25,412 bases of DNA from JBOHSA01 sp050732995 (GCA_050732995.1 JBOHSA010000162.1:1-25412), one strand, 5' to 3'. Positions 1 to 9,074 are shown, numbered from the stretch's first letter. Program-made: numbers and translations. Notes: generated by a model from the sequence alone, not told the origin.

Positions 1-1311
1 GCTTCCCATCCGGCCCGCGGCGAATTCGTCCCGCCCCTGATTCCAGAGCGTCCGGTAGGAGCGCGGCGCGTCCCGCACTACCGACTGGAACAGGCGGTCG
101 TCGTCGCGCCAGACCGGCGTCCGGATCACGCTGCGGAGCGCACCGGCCGCGAGGACCGCGGCCAGGACCCCGTTCCGCGCGGCCGCCGGCGCCCTCCAGG
201 CAGCCCAGAGCCCGCCCAGGGCCACCGCCACGCCCCAGGAGGGCAGAAACAGTGTGCGCTCCGCCACCAGGAACTCCGTCGGGACCAGCAGGTTCGACAC
301 CGGGAGCAGCGTGACCCCGGACCACACGAGCCCCAGCGCGACGGCCGGCACCCGCCGGCGCAGGCGCCAGGCGAGCCAGCCGGCACCGGCCCACACCCCC
401 GCCGCGAGGACATGGCCGAGGGTAAACCCGGTCGTCGGCACGAGCTCCGCGGGAGCGTAGTCGGCGGAGAGGTGCGCGGGGAACAGCAGCAACCGCCACC
501 ACTCGAGCGAGAGCGGCAGCATGGCCCACGCGCGCTCCAGCAGGCCGAGCCCTTCCAGCCCAGGCGTGATTCCCCCGGCCGCGAGTGTGCCCGGGAGGAT
601 CTCGGCGCGCAGCGGCACGTACAGGGCGATGGGGACCGCACCGGCCGCGGCGGCGGGAAGAGCGCGGCGGATGCTCGCCCGCCAATCGGCCCCCGCCGCG
701 AGGGCCCGCCCCGCGGCGACTACCAGCACCGCGGCCGGCAGGGTGGCCGCGTGTTCTTTGGACGTGATCGCGAGCGCGGAGGCGGCGACGACGCCCCAGA
801 GATAGCGGCGCGCGTCCTCGGCGCGGATGGCGCAGAGCAATGCAGTCGCGTACCCCGTGGCAGCCATGAGCTCGGCGCGCCCCGCGAGGGCGGCCGTCGC
901 CTCGACGTGGACCGGGTGCACCGCGAACAGCAGGCCGGCGACGAGCCCCGCCGCCCGTCCCGCGACGAGCGCGGCCAAGACGGCCAGCGCCGCCGCCGCC
1001 GCCACCGCCCACAGCACATTGGTCACATGGAACCAGCGCGGGTCGCTGCTGACCCGGTAGTCGAGCGCGTAGCTGGCCAGCACGGCGGGCCGCCACATCA
1101 CCCCACCGAACCCGGCGGGCCAGTACGGCTCGGTGGCGACGGCTCGCAGCGAGGGCGGCGCGCGCAGCAACGGCCGCTCCACCACGACCCAGCGGTCGTC
1201 CCCCGCGAACGAGTTGGCGATGGACGGCGCGGTCGTCGCGGCCGAGAGCAGGGCGGCCGCCAGCGCCACGTGCCGGATCCCGAGGTGCTCCCACCGGCCT
1301 TCGAGGCTCAC
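1..1311 (-). CDS. TMTC-like membrane glycosyltransferase with C-terminal TPR region, 3' end cut by window edge
   Basis: The minus-strand frame is open for 437 codons from a GTG at 1311 to the window edge, so the C-terminus is missing. It encodes many hydrophobic helices typical of GT-C fold enzymes. An early acidic pair lies in NSFAGDDRWVVVE, where TMTC/PMT-type proteins carry their catalytic acidic residues. FAVHPVHVEATAALAGRAEL and TSKEHAATLPA are hallmark loops of the TMTC-like family, which are O-mannosyltransferases in eukaryotes and largely uncharacterised in bacteria. The last ~35 residues (WRDDDRLFQSVVRDAP...) look like the start of the TPR domain expected after the membrane part. The GTG overlaps the guaA stop as GTGA, suggesting translational coupling; no strong ribosome site is visible. 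A role in glycosylating exported proteins or lipids is inferred; donor and acceptor are unknown. Confidence 0.75.
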   Translation of the reverse strand, partial: MSLEGRWEHLGIRHVALAAALLSAATTAPSIANSFAGDDRWVVVERPLLRAPPSLRAVATEPYWPAGFGGVMWRPAVLASYALDYRVSSDPRWFHVTNVLWAVAAAAALAVLAALVAGRAAGLVAGLLFAVHPVHVEATAALAGRAELMAATGYATALLCAIRAEDARRYLWGVVAASALAITSKEHAATLPAAVLVVAAGRALAAGADWRASIRRALPAAAAGAVPIALYVPLRAEILPGTLAAGGITPGLEGLGLLERAWAMLPLSLEWWRLLLFPAHLSADYAPAELVPTTGFTLGHVLAAGVWAGAGWLAWRLRRRVPAVALGLVWSGVTLLPVSNLLVPTEFLVAERTLFLPSWGVAVALGGLWAAWRAPAAARNGVLAAVLAAGALRSVIRTPVWRDDDRLFQSVVRDAPRSYRTLWNQGRDEFAAGRMGS

Positions 1312-2861
1312 TCCCACTCGATCGTCGCCGGCGGCTTGCTGCTTACATCGTAGGTCACCCGGTTGACGCCGCGCACCTCGTTGATGATGCGGTTCGAGAT
1401 CCGGCGGAGCACGTCCGGAGGGAACGGAAACCAGTCCGCGGTCATCCCGTCGCGGCTCGTCACCGCCCGCAGCGCCACCACGTGGTCGTAGGTGCGGCCG
1501 TCGCCCATCACGCCCACCGACCGGATGGGGAGCAGCACCGCGAACGCCTGCCAAATCCGGTCGTACAAGCCGGCCTGCCGGATCTCCTCGATGTAGATCG
1601 TGTCCACCTGGCGGAGGATCGCGAGTCGGTCCGCACTCACGGGGCCGAGCACCCGAATCGCGAGCCCGGGGCCGGGGAACGGGTGTCGTCCCACGATTTC
1701 CGCGGGGATCCCGAGCTCCCGGCCGACTTGGCGCACTTCGTCCTTGAACAGCTCTCGGAGCGGCTCGATCAGCGTCCAGGGCAGGTCGGGCCGAAGCCCG
1801 CCCACATTGTGGTGGGTCTTGATGGTCACCGACGGGCCGCCGGTGGGCGAGCGCGATTCGATGACGTCCGGATAGAGCGTGCCCTGCACGAGAAACGCCA
1901 CCTTGCCCGCCATGTGTCGGGCCGCGTCCTCGAACACGTCGATGAACGTGTGCCCGATCCGGCGCCGCTTCTCCTCAGGATCCGCCACGCCTTCGAGTTC
2001 CTTCAGGAACCGCTTGGCCGCGTCCACGACGCGCAGGTCGATCCCGAGGTGGGCCTGGAACGTCCGCTCCACCTGCTCGCGTTCGTTGTGGCGCAGCAGC
2101 CCGTGGTCGACGAAGATGCACGTCAGGCGGCCCCCGATCGCCCGATGGACGAGGGCGGCGGCGACGGCCGAGTCGACGCCGCCTGACAGCCCGCAGATGG
2201 CGCGGCCCGTCGACCCGACGCGCTCGCGGATCCGCGCCACCTCCTGCTCGATAAAATGGCCGGGCGTCCAGTCCGGCGTGCAGCCGCAGATGCCGAACAG
2301 GAAATTGTGCAGGATCTCGCCGCCGCGCTGGGTGTGGGCCACCTCAGGGTGAAACAGCACACCGAAGATCGGCCGCGCCTCGTGCTGCAGGGCGGCGACG
2401 GGCGCGTTCGCGCTCACGGCCGTCACCCGGAACCCGGCGGGCGGCTCGTCGAGGCGATCGCCATGGCTCGCCCACACCGTGGTGCTGGACTGGTCCTCGA
2501 ATCCGGCGAACAGCCCGGCGCCCTCGCGCACCGTCACCTCGGCGCGGCCATACTCCCGCTGCGGGGACGGACGCACCGTGCCGCCCGACAGCTGCGCAAT
2601 CAGCTGCATGCCGTAGCAGATGCCGAGCACGGGCACGCCCAGCTCGAGCAGCCGCGGGTCGGCGGTGGGGGCGCCGGGGTCGAACACGGAGCTCGGCCCA
2701 CCCGACAGGATGATCCCCTTGGGCGCGAACTCCCGCACGAAGGCGAGGTCGGTCCCGCGCACCGCCGGATGAATCTCGCAGTACACCCGCGCCTCGCGGA
2801 TGCGGCGCGCGATGAGCTGGGTGAACTGCGAGCCGTAATCGAGAATGAGGATCCGATTCAC
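1308..2861 (-). CDS. guaA: GMP synthase (glutamine-hydrolysing)
   Basis: Converts XMP to GMP using glutamine and ATP, the last step of de novo GMP synthesis in the cytosol. The 517-residue product has normal family length. The N-terminal class I amidotransferase shows the nucleophile in LGICYGMQ (Cys82) and the His/Glu partners in FHPEVAH (His171, Glu173). The ATP pyrophosphatase P-loop is SGGVDSAV at 227-234. The C-terminus ends in the family signature TYDVSSKPPATIEWE. I chose the GTG at 2861 because it overlaps the lysA stop as GTGA and gives the usual short lead-in NRILILDYGSQ. A GTG four codons upstream (2873) is possible. Penultimate gene of the long mre-to-guaA train as seen here. Confidence 0.96.
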   Translation of the reverse strand: MNRILILDYGSQFTQLIARRIREARVYCEIHPAVRGTDLAFVREFAPKGIILSGGPSSVFDPGAPTADPRLLELGVPVLGICYGMQLIAQLSGGTVRPSPQREYGRAEVTVREGAGLFAGFEDQSSTTVWASHGDRLDEPPAGFRVTAVSANAPVAALQHEARPIFGVLFHPEVAHTQRGGEILHNFLFGICGCTPDWTPGHFIEQEVARIRERVGSTGRAICGLSGGVDSAVAAALVHRAIGGRLTCIFVDHGLLRHNEREQVERTFQAHLGIDLRVVDAAKRFLKELEGVADPEEKRRRIGHTFIDVFEDAARHMAGKVAFLVQGTLYPDVIESRSPTGGPSVTIKTHHNVGGLRPDLPWTLIEPLRELFKDEVRQVGRELGIPAEIVGRHPFPGPGLAIRVLGPVSADRLAILRQVDTIYIEEIRQAGLYDRIWQAFAVLLPIRSVGVMGDGRTYDHVVALRAVTSRDGMTADWFPFPPDVLRRISNRIINEVRGVNRVTYDVSSKPPATIEWE

Positions 2862-4111
2862 GCCCGGTACCACATCGTGGGCTCCGCCGTCTCGCCCCGC
2901 AGCAGGTCGTCGAGTGTTTCCCGCTGGCGGGCGACGTAGTAGCGGTCGCCTTCGACCAGCACCTCGGGCGGCCGGGGCCGCGCGTTGTAGGTGGAGCTCA
3001 TGACGAACCCGTAGGCACCCGTCCCCAGCACGGCCAGGAACTCCCCAGGCTCGACCACGGGCAGTTTGCGGTCGAGCGCCAGGAAATCCCCCGACTCGCA
3101 GATCGGCCCGACGACGTTCACGACTTCCGCCGGGCGGGTCCCGTCCTTCAGCGGCAGGATTTCATGATGCGCGTTGTAGTGGCTGGGGCGCACGAAATCC
3201 GTCATGCCGGCGTCCACGATCACGAACTCCTTGCCGCCGGCATGCTTGCGGTACAACACCCGGGTGAGCAGCACGCCGGCGTTGGCCACGAGGTAGCGGC
3301 CCGGCTCGCACAACAGGCCGAGGCCCGCCGACTGCACGGGCGGGACCACCGCTTCGGCGAAGGCGCTGGGGCTCGGGGCCTTCTCGTTGTGGTAGCGGAC
3401 CCCGAGCCCGCCACCAACGTCGAGCGTCTCGAGCGTCTCGATCCCGGACGCCCGAATCGCCGCGACGAGCTCGAGCAGCTTGGCCGCGCCCCGGCGGTAG
3501 GGCGTGACGTCGGTGATCTGAGACCCGAGGTGCATGGCGAGGCCGCGCAGAATGAGTCGTCCCTCCGCGGCGATGCGCCCGGCGACCCCGACCACCTCAT
3601 CGAACGGCACGCCGAACTTGGCCGTCTTGTCGCCGGTCTTGGTGTAGGGATGGGTTTCGGCCGCCACGTCCGGATTCACGCGGATGCCGACCTTGGCCGG
3701 CCGCGCGACGGCGCGCGCCACGGCGATGACGACGTCGAGCTCGCTCGTCGACTCGATGTTCAGGAACCCGACGCCGGCGCGGATCGCCGCCTCCAGCTCC
3801 ACGGCTGTCTTGCCCACCCCCGAGAACACGATCGCGTCGGGATCGAAGCCGGTGGCGAGGGCACGTCGCAGCTCGCCCGCGGACACGATGTCGGCTCCGG
3901 CCCCGAGCGCCTGCAGCACCCGGAGCACGCCGAGGTTGCCGTTGGCCTTGACCGAGTAGCAGATGCGATGACGGACGTCCCGCAGCGCGTCGTCCAGGGC
4001 GTGGTACTGGGCGCGGATGAGATTGGCCCCGTAGACATAGCACGGCGTGCCGACCCGCTCCGCCACGGCGCGGAGGAGCGCCGGATCGAAGCCTAGTACG
4101 CCTGCGCCCAC
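2858..4111 (-). CDS. lysA: Diaminopimelate decarboxylase
   Basis: PLP enzyme that decarboxylates meso-diaminopimelate to L-lysine. The 417-residue product matches the usual length. The PLP lysine is in CYSVKANGN (Lys55). HLGSQI, the glycine-rich DVGGGLG phosphate loop, EPGRYLVANAG and the catalytic-cysteine motif GPICESGD are all present, as expected for a fold-III (alanine racemase-like) decarboxylase. The frame stays open up to 4522 inside proS, but those residues are low-complexity Arg/Gly/Ala with no family match. I place the start at GTG 4111, preceded by GGAGG four bases upstream. This overlaps the proS end by 19 bp. DAP is the usual Gram-negative crosslinking residue, so its placement downstream of the wall-elongation genes is sensible. 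Confidence 0.94.
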   Translation of the reverse strand: MGAGVLGFDPALLRAVAERVGTPCYVYGANLIRAQYHALDDALRDVRHRICYSVKANGNLGVLRVLQALGAGADIVSAGELRRALATGFDPDAIVFSGVGKTAVELEAAIRAGVGFLNIESTSELDVVIAVARAVARPAKVGIRVNPDVAAETHPYTKTGDKTAKFGVPFDEVVGVAGRIAAEGRLILRGLAMHLGSQITDVTPYRRGAAKLLELVAAIRASGIETLETLDVGGGLGVRYHNEKAPSPSAFAEAVVPPVQSAGLGLLCEPGRYLVANAGVLLTRVLYRKHAGGKEFVIVDAGMTDFVRPSHYNAHHEILPLKDGTRPAEVVNVVGPICESGDFLALDRKLPVVEPGEFLAVLGTGAYGFVMSSTYNARPRPPEVLVEGDRYYVARQRETLDDLLRGETAEPTMWYRA

Positions 4112-5586
4112 ACGGCCTCCGCCACACTGGGCCGACCGCACCAGACGCACGTCCGGGGCGCCTCGGGGGAGCGGAACTCGGGATCGGGGAGCACGCGCAC
4201 GGTGGCGCCCGTGTCGGCCTTGATGCTCGCCTCGCACTCGCCCGAGCCACAGAACCCCGCGTAGGCGAACCCGCCCGTGCCCTGCAGGAAGGCCAGGAAG
4301 CGGTCCTTCGGGGCGCCGCGGATCGAGTTCGCCTCCTGCCGCTGCCGCGCGGCCTGGAGCAGGGCGGCCTGCAGCTGCTCCAGGGCCGCGCCGACGGTTC
4401 CGGCGAGCCCGTCCAGTTTCATCGGCGCCTTGTTGCCGCCACGGCGGGCGGCCATGACCTGCCCCTGCGCCACGTCCCGCGGCCCGATCTCGAGCCGTAG
4501 CGGGACGCCCTTCCCCTCCCACTCGTAGTACTTGGCGCCGGGCTTCATGCCCTCGCGGAGATCGAGCTCCACGCGGAACCCGGCCGCCACGAGATCGGCC
4601 TGGACCTGCCCCGCGATCCGTGACACCTGGCCCTTTTCTTCCTCACTCTTCCAGATGGGCACGATGACCACCTGGACAGGCGCGAGCCGGGGCGGAGCGA
4701 CCAGACCGTTGTCGTCGCCGTGGATCATGATCAGCCCGCCGATGAGTCGGGTGGAGACGCCCCAGGACGTATTCCAGACGTGCTCGAGCCCTCCCGCGGC
4801 GGTCTGGTACTGCACGCCGAACGCTTTGGCGAAGTTCTGCCCCAGGTTGTGCGACGTGCCCGCCTGGAGGGCCTTGTTGTCCTGCATCAGCGCTTCGATC
4901 GCGTAGGTGCGCAGGGCACCCGCGAACTTCTCGCCCTCGGTCTTGACGCCAGTGATCACCGGCATCGCCATCCATTCCTCGGCGAAGCGGCGGTAGATCC
5001 CAAGGATCATCCGGGCCTCCCGCTCGGCGTCATCGTGGTCGACGTGGGCGGTGTGCCCTTCCTGCCACAGGAACTCGGTGGTGCGCAGGAACAGCCGCGT
5101 GCGGCGCTCCCAGCGGACCACGTTGCACCACTGGTTGAGCAGCAGGGGCAGGTCGCGGTAGCTCTGGATCCACTTGGCGAACATCGCGTAGATGATCGTT
5201 TCGGACGTCGGCCGCACGACGAGCGGCTCGTCCAGGGCGGAGGTGGGGTCGACGGCCACGGCCGCCGCGCCCTCCTTCCCGGTCGCCCGCAGGCGGGTGT
5301 GGGTCACAAGCGCCACTTCCTTGGCGAACCCCTCGACGTGCTCGGCCTCTTTGGCCAGGAAACTCATGGGGATGAACAGGGGGAAGTAGGCGTTCCGATG
5401 GCCGGTCGCCTTGAACATGTCGTCCAGGGCGTCCTGCATCAGCTCCCACAACCGGTAGCCGCGCGGCCGGATCACCATGCAACCCCGCACGGGCGAGTAG
5501 TCGGCTAGCTCGGCGCGCATGATGACGTCGTTGTACCACTCGCTGAAATCCTGCGCGCGTGGGGTGATCTTTTCCGCGGGCGGCAT
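4093..5586 (-). CDS. proS: Prolyl-tRNA synthetase, archaeal/eukaryal (type 3) form
   Basis: Charges tRNA-Pro with proline. The 497-residue class II synthetase has the motif region LVVRPTSET (122-130), motif 2 starting RWERRTR (158-164) and running to EGHTAH (176-181), and motif 3 around GGLIMIHGDDNG. There is no INS editing insertion. The C-terminal extension carries four cysteines (446, 451, 480, 483) arranged as CX4C...CX2C, a likely zinc site of the short ProRS form shared by archaea, eukaryotes and a subset of bacteria. The ATG overlaps the hisS stop as TAATG, and AAGGGGA lies about 9 bases upstream. Lack of cis-editing implies reliance on a separate Ala-tRNA-Pro deacylase elsewhere, which is inference from the family. 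Confidence 0.96.
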   Translation of the reverse strand: MPPAEKITPRAQDFSEWYNDVIMRAELADYSPVRGCMVIRPRGYRLWELMQDALDDMFKATGHRNAYFPLFIPMSFLAKEAEHVEGFAKEVALVTHTRLRATGKEGAAAVAVDPTSALDEPLVVRPTSETIIYAMFAKWIQSYRDLPLLLNQWCNVVRWERRTRLFLRTTEFLWQEGHTAHVDHDDAEREARMILGIYRRFAEEWMAMPVITGVKTEGEKFAGALRTYAIEALMQDNKALQAGTSHNLGQNFAKAFGVQYQTAAGGLEHVWNTSWGVSTRLIGGLIMIHGDDNGLVAPPRLAPVQVVIVPIWKSEEEKGQVSRIAGQVQADLVAAGFRVELDLREGMKPGAKYYEWEGKGVPLRLEIGPRDVAQGQVMAARRGGNKAPMKLDGLAGTVGAALEQLQAALLQAARQRQEANSIRGAPKDRFLAFLQGTGGFAYAGFCGSGECEASIKADTGATVRVLPDPEFRSPEAPRTCVWCGRPSVAEAVWAQAY

Positions 5587-6860
5587 TACTGGAGAATCCC
5601 CTTCTTCACCTTCGTCAGGGCGACCCTGCGTTGCCTCCCCGTCGCGAGGTTCCGAACGATGGCGACCTTGGCCTTCCGCTCATCAGGACCGATGATGACG
5701 GCCCGGAGCGCGCGCCGGGCACTCGCGAGCTCGAGCTGCTTGCGGACCGGCTGGTTGCGCAACGCGTACTCCACGGACAGGCCTTTACTCCGGAGCTCGT
5801 GGGCCAGCTTCAGAACGTGGCCGACATCCTCCCCGCTGACAGCCACCAAGAAGGCGTCGAGCGGCGTCGGCGCCCCGTCGTGCTTCCCGTGCTCCACCAC
5901 CAGTTCCTTCAGGACGACGTCCCCCATGCCGAATCCCACACAGGGTAAATCGACGCCGGTGATCTGCGAGAGGAGGTTGTCGTACCGGCCGCCACCGCAG
6001 ATTGCGCGGAGCGATCCGCCCGCATCGAAGGCCTCGAACACAATGCCGGTGTAGTAGGCGAGCCCCCGAACGATCTGGAAGTCGATTTCGATGAAATCCC
6101 CCAGCCCCATCGCCTGGAGGCGGGTGACACACTCATTGAGCGGCTCGGCTTGGGACGAGGCAAGGAACGCTTGGCGCGCCGACTCGGTGTCACGCAACGC
6201 GTGGAGGAAGTTCAGAACCTCCCGGGCCTGATCGTCCGGGAGCATCTCGTGGAGTTGGCGTGGGGTCTCAGCCGGCGTCCTGGCCCACTTGTCCAGCGCC
6301 CCGAGAACTCGCGGTATGCTGCTCTCCGGCACCCGGTATCGGGTGGTAAGCTCGTGCGTCAGGATACGGCGATCCGAGACCCGAAGCCGCACATCGCGCG
6401 AACTCAGACCGAACGCCCGCAGGATGTCGATGACGGCCGCCATCACTTCGGCGTCGGCGGCCGGCCCAGCCTCGCCGATGATGTCCATGTTCAGCTGGAA
6501 GTGCTCACGGAGCCGGCCGCGCTGCTGCCGCTCGTAGCGAAACAGCTGGGGGATCGAGAACCAGCGGATCGGCTTCTTCAAGGCCTGCGCCCGCGCCCCC
6601 ACCATCCGGGCCAGCGTCGGGGTCATCTCGGGCCGCAGCGCCACTTCTCGGCCGCCCTTATCCTGGAACGCATAGAGTTGCTGGACGATCTCCTCCCCGC
6701 TCTTCTGGGTGTAGAGCTCCACCGGCTCGAGCGGCGGCCCGTCGTACTCCTGGAACGCGTAGCGCCGCGCCACGTCGCGCCAGGTGGTGAAGATGTGGTT
6801 TCGGAGAGCGGTGTCGTCAGGGTAAGAGTCGCGGAAGCCAGGTAGGGCTTGTCCCTGCAT
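5586..6860 (-). CDS. hisS: Histidyl-tRNA synthetase
   Basis: Charges tRNA-His with histidine; cytosolic class II synthetase of normal length (424 residues). Motif 2 and its surroundings are visible as ALRPEMTPTLAR (74-85), RYERQQRGRLREHFQ (108-122) and MDIIGE. The histidine-specific RGLAYYTGIVFE lies at about 265-276, followed by the glycine-rich CGGGRYDNL motif 3 region. The C-terminal part resembles the anticodon-binding domain. The ATG at 6860 is nine bases after the folC stop, with no clear ribosome site, so it probably depends on coupling. The next gene, proS, starts on its stop codon. By eye its GC content looks slightly lower than its neighbours, but nothing else suggests transfer. Confidence 0.96.
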   Translation of the reverse strand: MQGQALPGFRDSYPDDTALRNHIFTTWRDVARRYAFQEYDGPPLEPVELYTQKSGEEIVQQLYAFQDKGGREVALRPEMTPTLARMVGARAQALKKPIRWFSIPQLFRYERQQRGRLREHFQLNMDIIGEAGPAADAEVMAAVIDILRAFGLSSRDVRLRVSDRRILTHELTTRYRVPESSIPRVLGALDKWARTPAETPRQLHEMLPDDQAREVLNFLHALRDTESARQAFLASSQAEPLNECVTRLQAMGLGDFIEIDFQIVRGLAYYTGIVFEAFDAGGSLRAICGGGRYDNLLSQITGVDLPCVGFGMGDVVLKELVVEHGKHDGAPTPLDAFLVAVSGEDVGHVLKLAHELRSKGLSVEYALRNQPVRKQLELASARRALRAVIIGPDERKAKVAIVRNLATGRQRRVALTKVKKGILQ

Positions 6861-6869
6861 CGCAGCAAT

Positions 6870-8129
6870 TTAGCCGACCGGCGCAAACCCCGGCAAGCGG
6901 GCCAGCGCGTCGCCCACGGTGTGAAACGAGCCGGTCACCACCGCCGTCCCGACGCCTTCCGCCACGAGCTCCAACGCCCGGGCGAAGTCGGGCTCGAAAA
7001 AGAACTCCATCGGCCGCGCCGGACCCTCGAGCTTGATGGTGATCGCCAGCTTCTGCTCCAGCGCGTACAAATCCCAGCGCCGCTTGGCAGGCGCGCTCGG
7101 CGCGACGGTGAACACCAGCCGGTCGGCCACCACCGCGAGCTCGCGGATCATCTCGAGATAGTCCTTGTCGCCCAGAATGCCGAGGAGGAGGTGAACCGGG
7201 CGGGGCGGCGGCTCCGCGAGCAGGGCCTGTTTCAAAACCCGGGCCCCGTCCGGGTTGTGGGCCACGTCGAAGATCCAGCGCCCCCGCCGCTCGAACCGGC
7301 CGGGCGCATGGGCTCCCGCGAAACTCTCCGGCACCGTGGCACCCGCCGGCCGGGGCGTAGCGGGCGCTGCGAACGGGGCCGGCAGCTCGCGCAATACCCC
7401 GTCGGCCACCCAGGCGTTCGCCCACTGGTGCGGGCCGCCCAGGCCGAGGCGGACGCCGGGCACCGGGGCGCGGGTGCTCTCCACCGCCACGATCCGGGGT
7501 GCCCCCCGCCGCTTGGCCTCGCGGGCCAGCTCCTCGCGAACCTCCGGGTTCGGCTCTCCGGTGACGAACGGCACGCCCGGCTTCGCGATCCCCGCCTTCT
7601 CACGCGCGATGCCCAGCAGGTCGTTGCCCAGATAGTCGGTGTGCTCCAGCGCGATCTTGGTCACCGCGCTGACCAGCGGGGTCAGCACGTTGGTGCTGTC
7701 GAGTCGCCCCCCCAGTCCGACTTCGACGATCGCGATGTCCACCCCTCGCGCCGCCAGGTCGGCGAACCCGATCGCGGTCATCACCTCGAAGAAGCTCGCG
7801 TCCATGCGCTCGATGTGGGGCTGCAGGAAGGTCACCCACTCGCTGAAGGCGTCTGCGCTGATCGGAACGCCGTCCACCTGCACGCGTTCGCACACCGACA
7901 CGAGGTGGGGAGAGGTGTAGAGCCCGACCCGGAACCCGCGGGCGCCGAGCTCCGCCGCCAGGAAGGCGCACGTCGAGCCCTTCCCGTTGGTGCCGCCGAT
8001 GTGGATCGCCGGATAATGGCGCTCGGGCCGGCCGAGGACGTCCAACAGACCCTCGGTGGGTCCCAGGCTCCACTTGATCCGGCCGGCTTGACGAGGGAAC
8101 AGAAAGCGGCAGGCGTCCGCGAAGGACAA
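6870..8129 (-). CDS. folC: Bifunctional folylpolyglutamate / dihydrofolate synthase
   Basis: Mur-ligase-like ATP enzyme that adds glutamate to dihydropteroate and/or polyglutamylates folates. The 419-residue product has the P-loop GGTNGKGS (45-52), the substrate loop TSPHLVSVCERVQVDG, IVEVGLGGRLDSTN, and the C-terminal ligase segment RWIFDVAHNPDGA. These are diagnostic of FolC as opposed to MurC-F. No ATG or GTG fits, so I use the TTG at 8129, five bases after the accD stop. An in-frame CTG at 8138 is a poorer alternative. The accD-folC pairing is common in bacteria. Whether both synthase activities are present cannot be told from sequence alone. Confidence 0.94.
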   Translation of the reverse strand: MSFADACRFLFPRQAGRIKWSLGPTEGLLDVLGRPERHYPAIHIGGTNGKGSTCAFLAAELGARGFRVGLYTSPHLVSVCERVQVDGVPISADAFSEWVTFLQPHIERMDASFFEVMTAIGFADLAARGVDIAIVEVGLGGRLDSTNVLTPLVSAVTKIALEHTDYLGNDLLGIAREKAGIAKPGVPFVTGEPNPEVREELAREAKRRGAPRIVAVESTRAPVPGVRLGLGGPHQWANAWVADGVLRELPAPFAAPATPRPAGATVPESFAGAHAPGRFERRGRWIFDVAHNPDGARVLKQALLAEPPPRPVHLLLGILGDKDYLEMIRELAVVADRLVFTVAPSAPAKRRWDLYALEQKLAITIKLEGPARPMEFFFEPDFARALELVAEGVGTAVVTGSFHTVGDALARLPGFAPVG

Positions 8130-8134
8130 CCGGC

Positions 8135-8992
8135 TCAGTCGGCGGCCTCCGCCGGCTGGCGGCCGGCCATGTGGCGCAGGAGCGACGCGGTCGTATCCCG
8201 CAGCTCACTCCTCGGCACGACCGCATCGACCATCCCGTGCTCGAGCAGGAACTCGGCCGTCTGGAATCCCGGAGGCAGGTCCTGCCCGATGGTCTGCTTG
8301 ATCACGCGGGGGCCCGCGAACCCGATCACGGCGCCCGGCTCGGCCAGGATGGCGTCCCCTTGCATCGCGTAGGACGCCGACACGCCGCCGGTGGTGGGAT
8401 TGGTGAGAATGGACACGAACGGCATGCCCCTGTCGGCCAGCTCCGCCAGCACCACCGACGTCTTGGCCATCTGCATCAGCGAGAGCACCCCCTCCTGCAT
8501 CCGGGCGCCGCCCGACGCCGATACGATGATCAGCGGGATCCGCTTGTCGATCGAGCGGCGCGCCAGGCGCGCGATTTTCTCCCCCACCACCGACCCCATG
8601 GACCCGCCCATGAAGGCGAAGTCCATCACGCCCAGGTTGACGGGCATCCCGTCCAGCCGGGCGTACCCGGTTCGGATCGCCTCCAGCGGGCCCGCCTTCT
8701 TGACGGCCGCTTGCATGCGGTCCTTGTAGCTCTCGAAGCGCAGCGGGTCCGCCGACTTGAGCCCGGCGTCCAGCTCGTGCCAGGAGCCCTCGTCGATCAG
8801 CAGGTCGATGTAGTCCTGCGCGCCGATGCGGCGGTGATGGCCGCAGCCCGGGCAGACGTTGAGCGCGCGCACGAACCGGTCTTTCGTGTCGATGTGGCCG
8901 CATTCGTCGCACTTCTCCCACGCGTCGGCCGGGATCTCCAGCTTGATCCGCTCCGACGTCCGGGGTTTGCGCTCTTTCTTGAACCAGGCCAT
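8135..8992 (-). CDS. accD: Acetyl-CoA carboxylase carboxyltransferase subunit beta
   Basis: Beta half of the carboxyltransferase that makes malonyl-CoA for fatty-acid synthesis. It pairs with AccA, which is not in this window. From the ATG at 8992 it is 285 residues and begins MAWFKKERKPR, the usual AccD opening. The zinc ribbon is complete: Cys28, Cys31, Cys47 and Cys50 (CX2C...CX2C). The crotonase-fold core shows GGSMGSVVGEKI, SASGGARMQEG and TNPTTGGVSASYAM. Two longer in-frame starts exist (ATG 9001, TTG 9025). The frame is closed by a stop at 9038-9040. A strong AAGGAG at 9068-9073 just after rodA is too far away to serve any of these starts. Confidence 0.95.
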   Translation of the reverse strand: MAWFKKERKPRTSERIKLEIPADAWEKCDECGHIDTKDRFVRALNVCPGCGHHRRIGAQDYIDLLIDEGSWHELDAGLKSADPLRFESYKDRMQAAVKKAGPLEAIRTGYARLDGMPVNLGVMDFAFMGGSMGSVVGEKIARLARRSIDKRIPLIIVSASGGARMQEGVLSLMQMAKTSVVLAELADRGMPFVSILTNPTTGGVSASYAMQGDAILAEPGAVIGFAGPRVIKQTIGQDLPPGFQTAEFLLEHGMVDAVVPRSELRDTTASLLRHMAGRQPAEAAD

Positions 8993-9009
8993 GCGCGCCA
9001 TCGGTGGGG

Positions 9010-9025
9010 TTGTCGAAGGCGACAA
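9010..9025. repeat. Short perfect inverted repeat upstream of accD
   Basis: TTGTCG-AAGG-CGACAA is a perfect 6-bp-arm palindrome in the rodA-accD gap (82 bp if accD starts at 8992). It covers the longest possible accD start (TTG at 9025). On the minus strand no T run follows, so it does not look like a terminator. It could be a leader hairpin or chance. Confidence 0.35.
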
Positions 9026-9074
9026 TTTGGGAACCGCTCAAGAGGAGCGCCAGACCCGACGCGATAACTCCTTG

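Noticed and set aside
412..1353. Long plus-strand open frame opposite the TMTC-like gene
   Set aside because: Arg/Gly/Gln-rich low-complexity product with no domain. The minus-strand frame has clear family motifs and membrane helices, so this is a high-GC shadow.
4112..4522. N-terminal extension of lysA
   Set aside because: Overlaps the conserved C-terminal part of proS, is low complexity, and would make the product ~137 residues too long.
9010..9025. Intrinsic terminator after rodA
   Set aside because: Stem is only 6 bp, AT-mixed, and no T run follows on the minus strand.
9068..9073. Strong AAGGAG as the site for an extra small gene between rodA and accD
   Set aside because: No ATG, GTG or TTG occurs at workable spacing and no protein-like frame follows.
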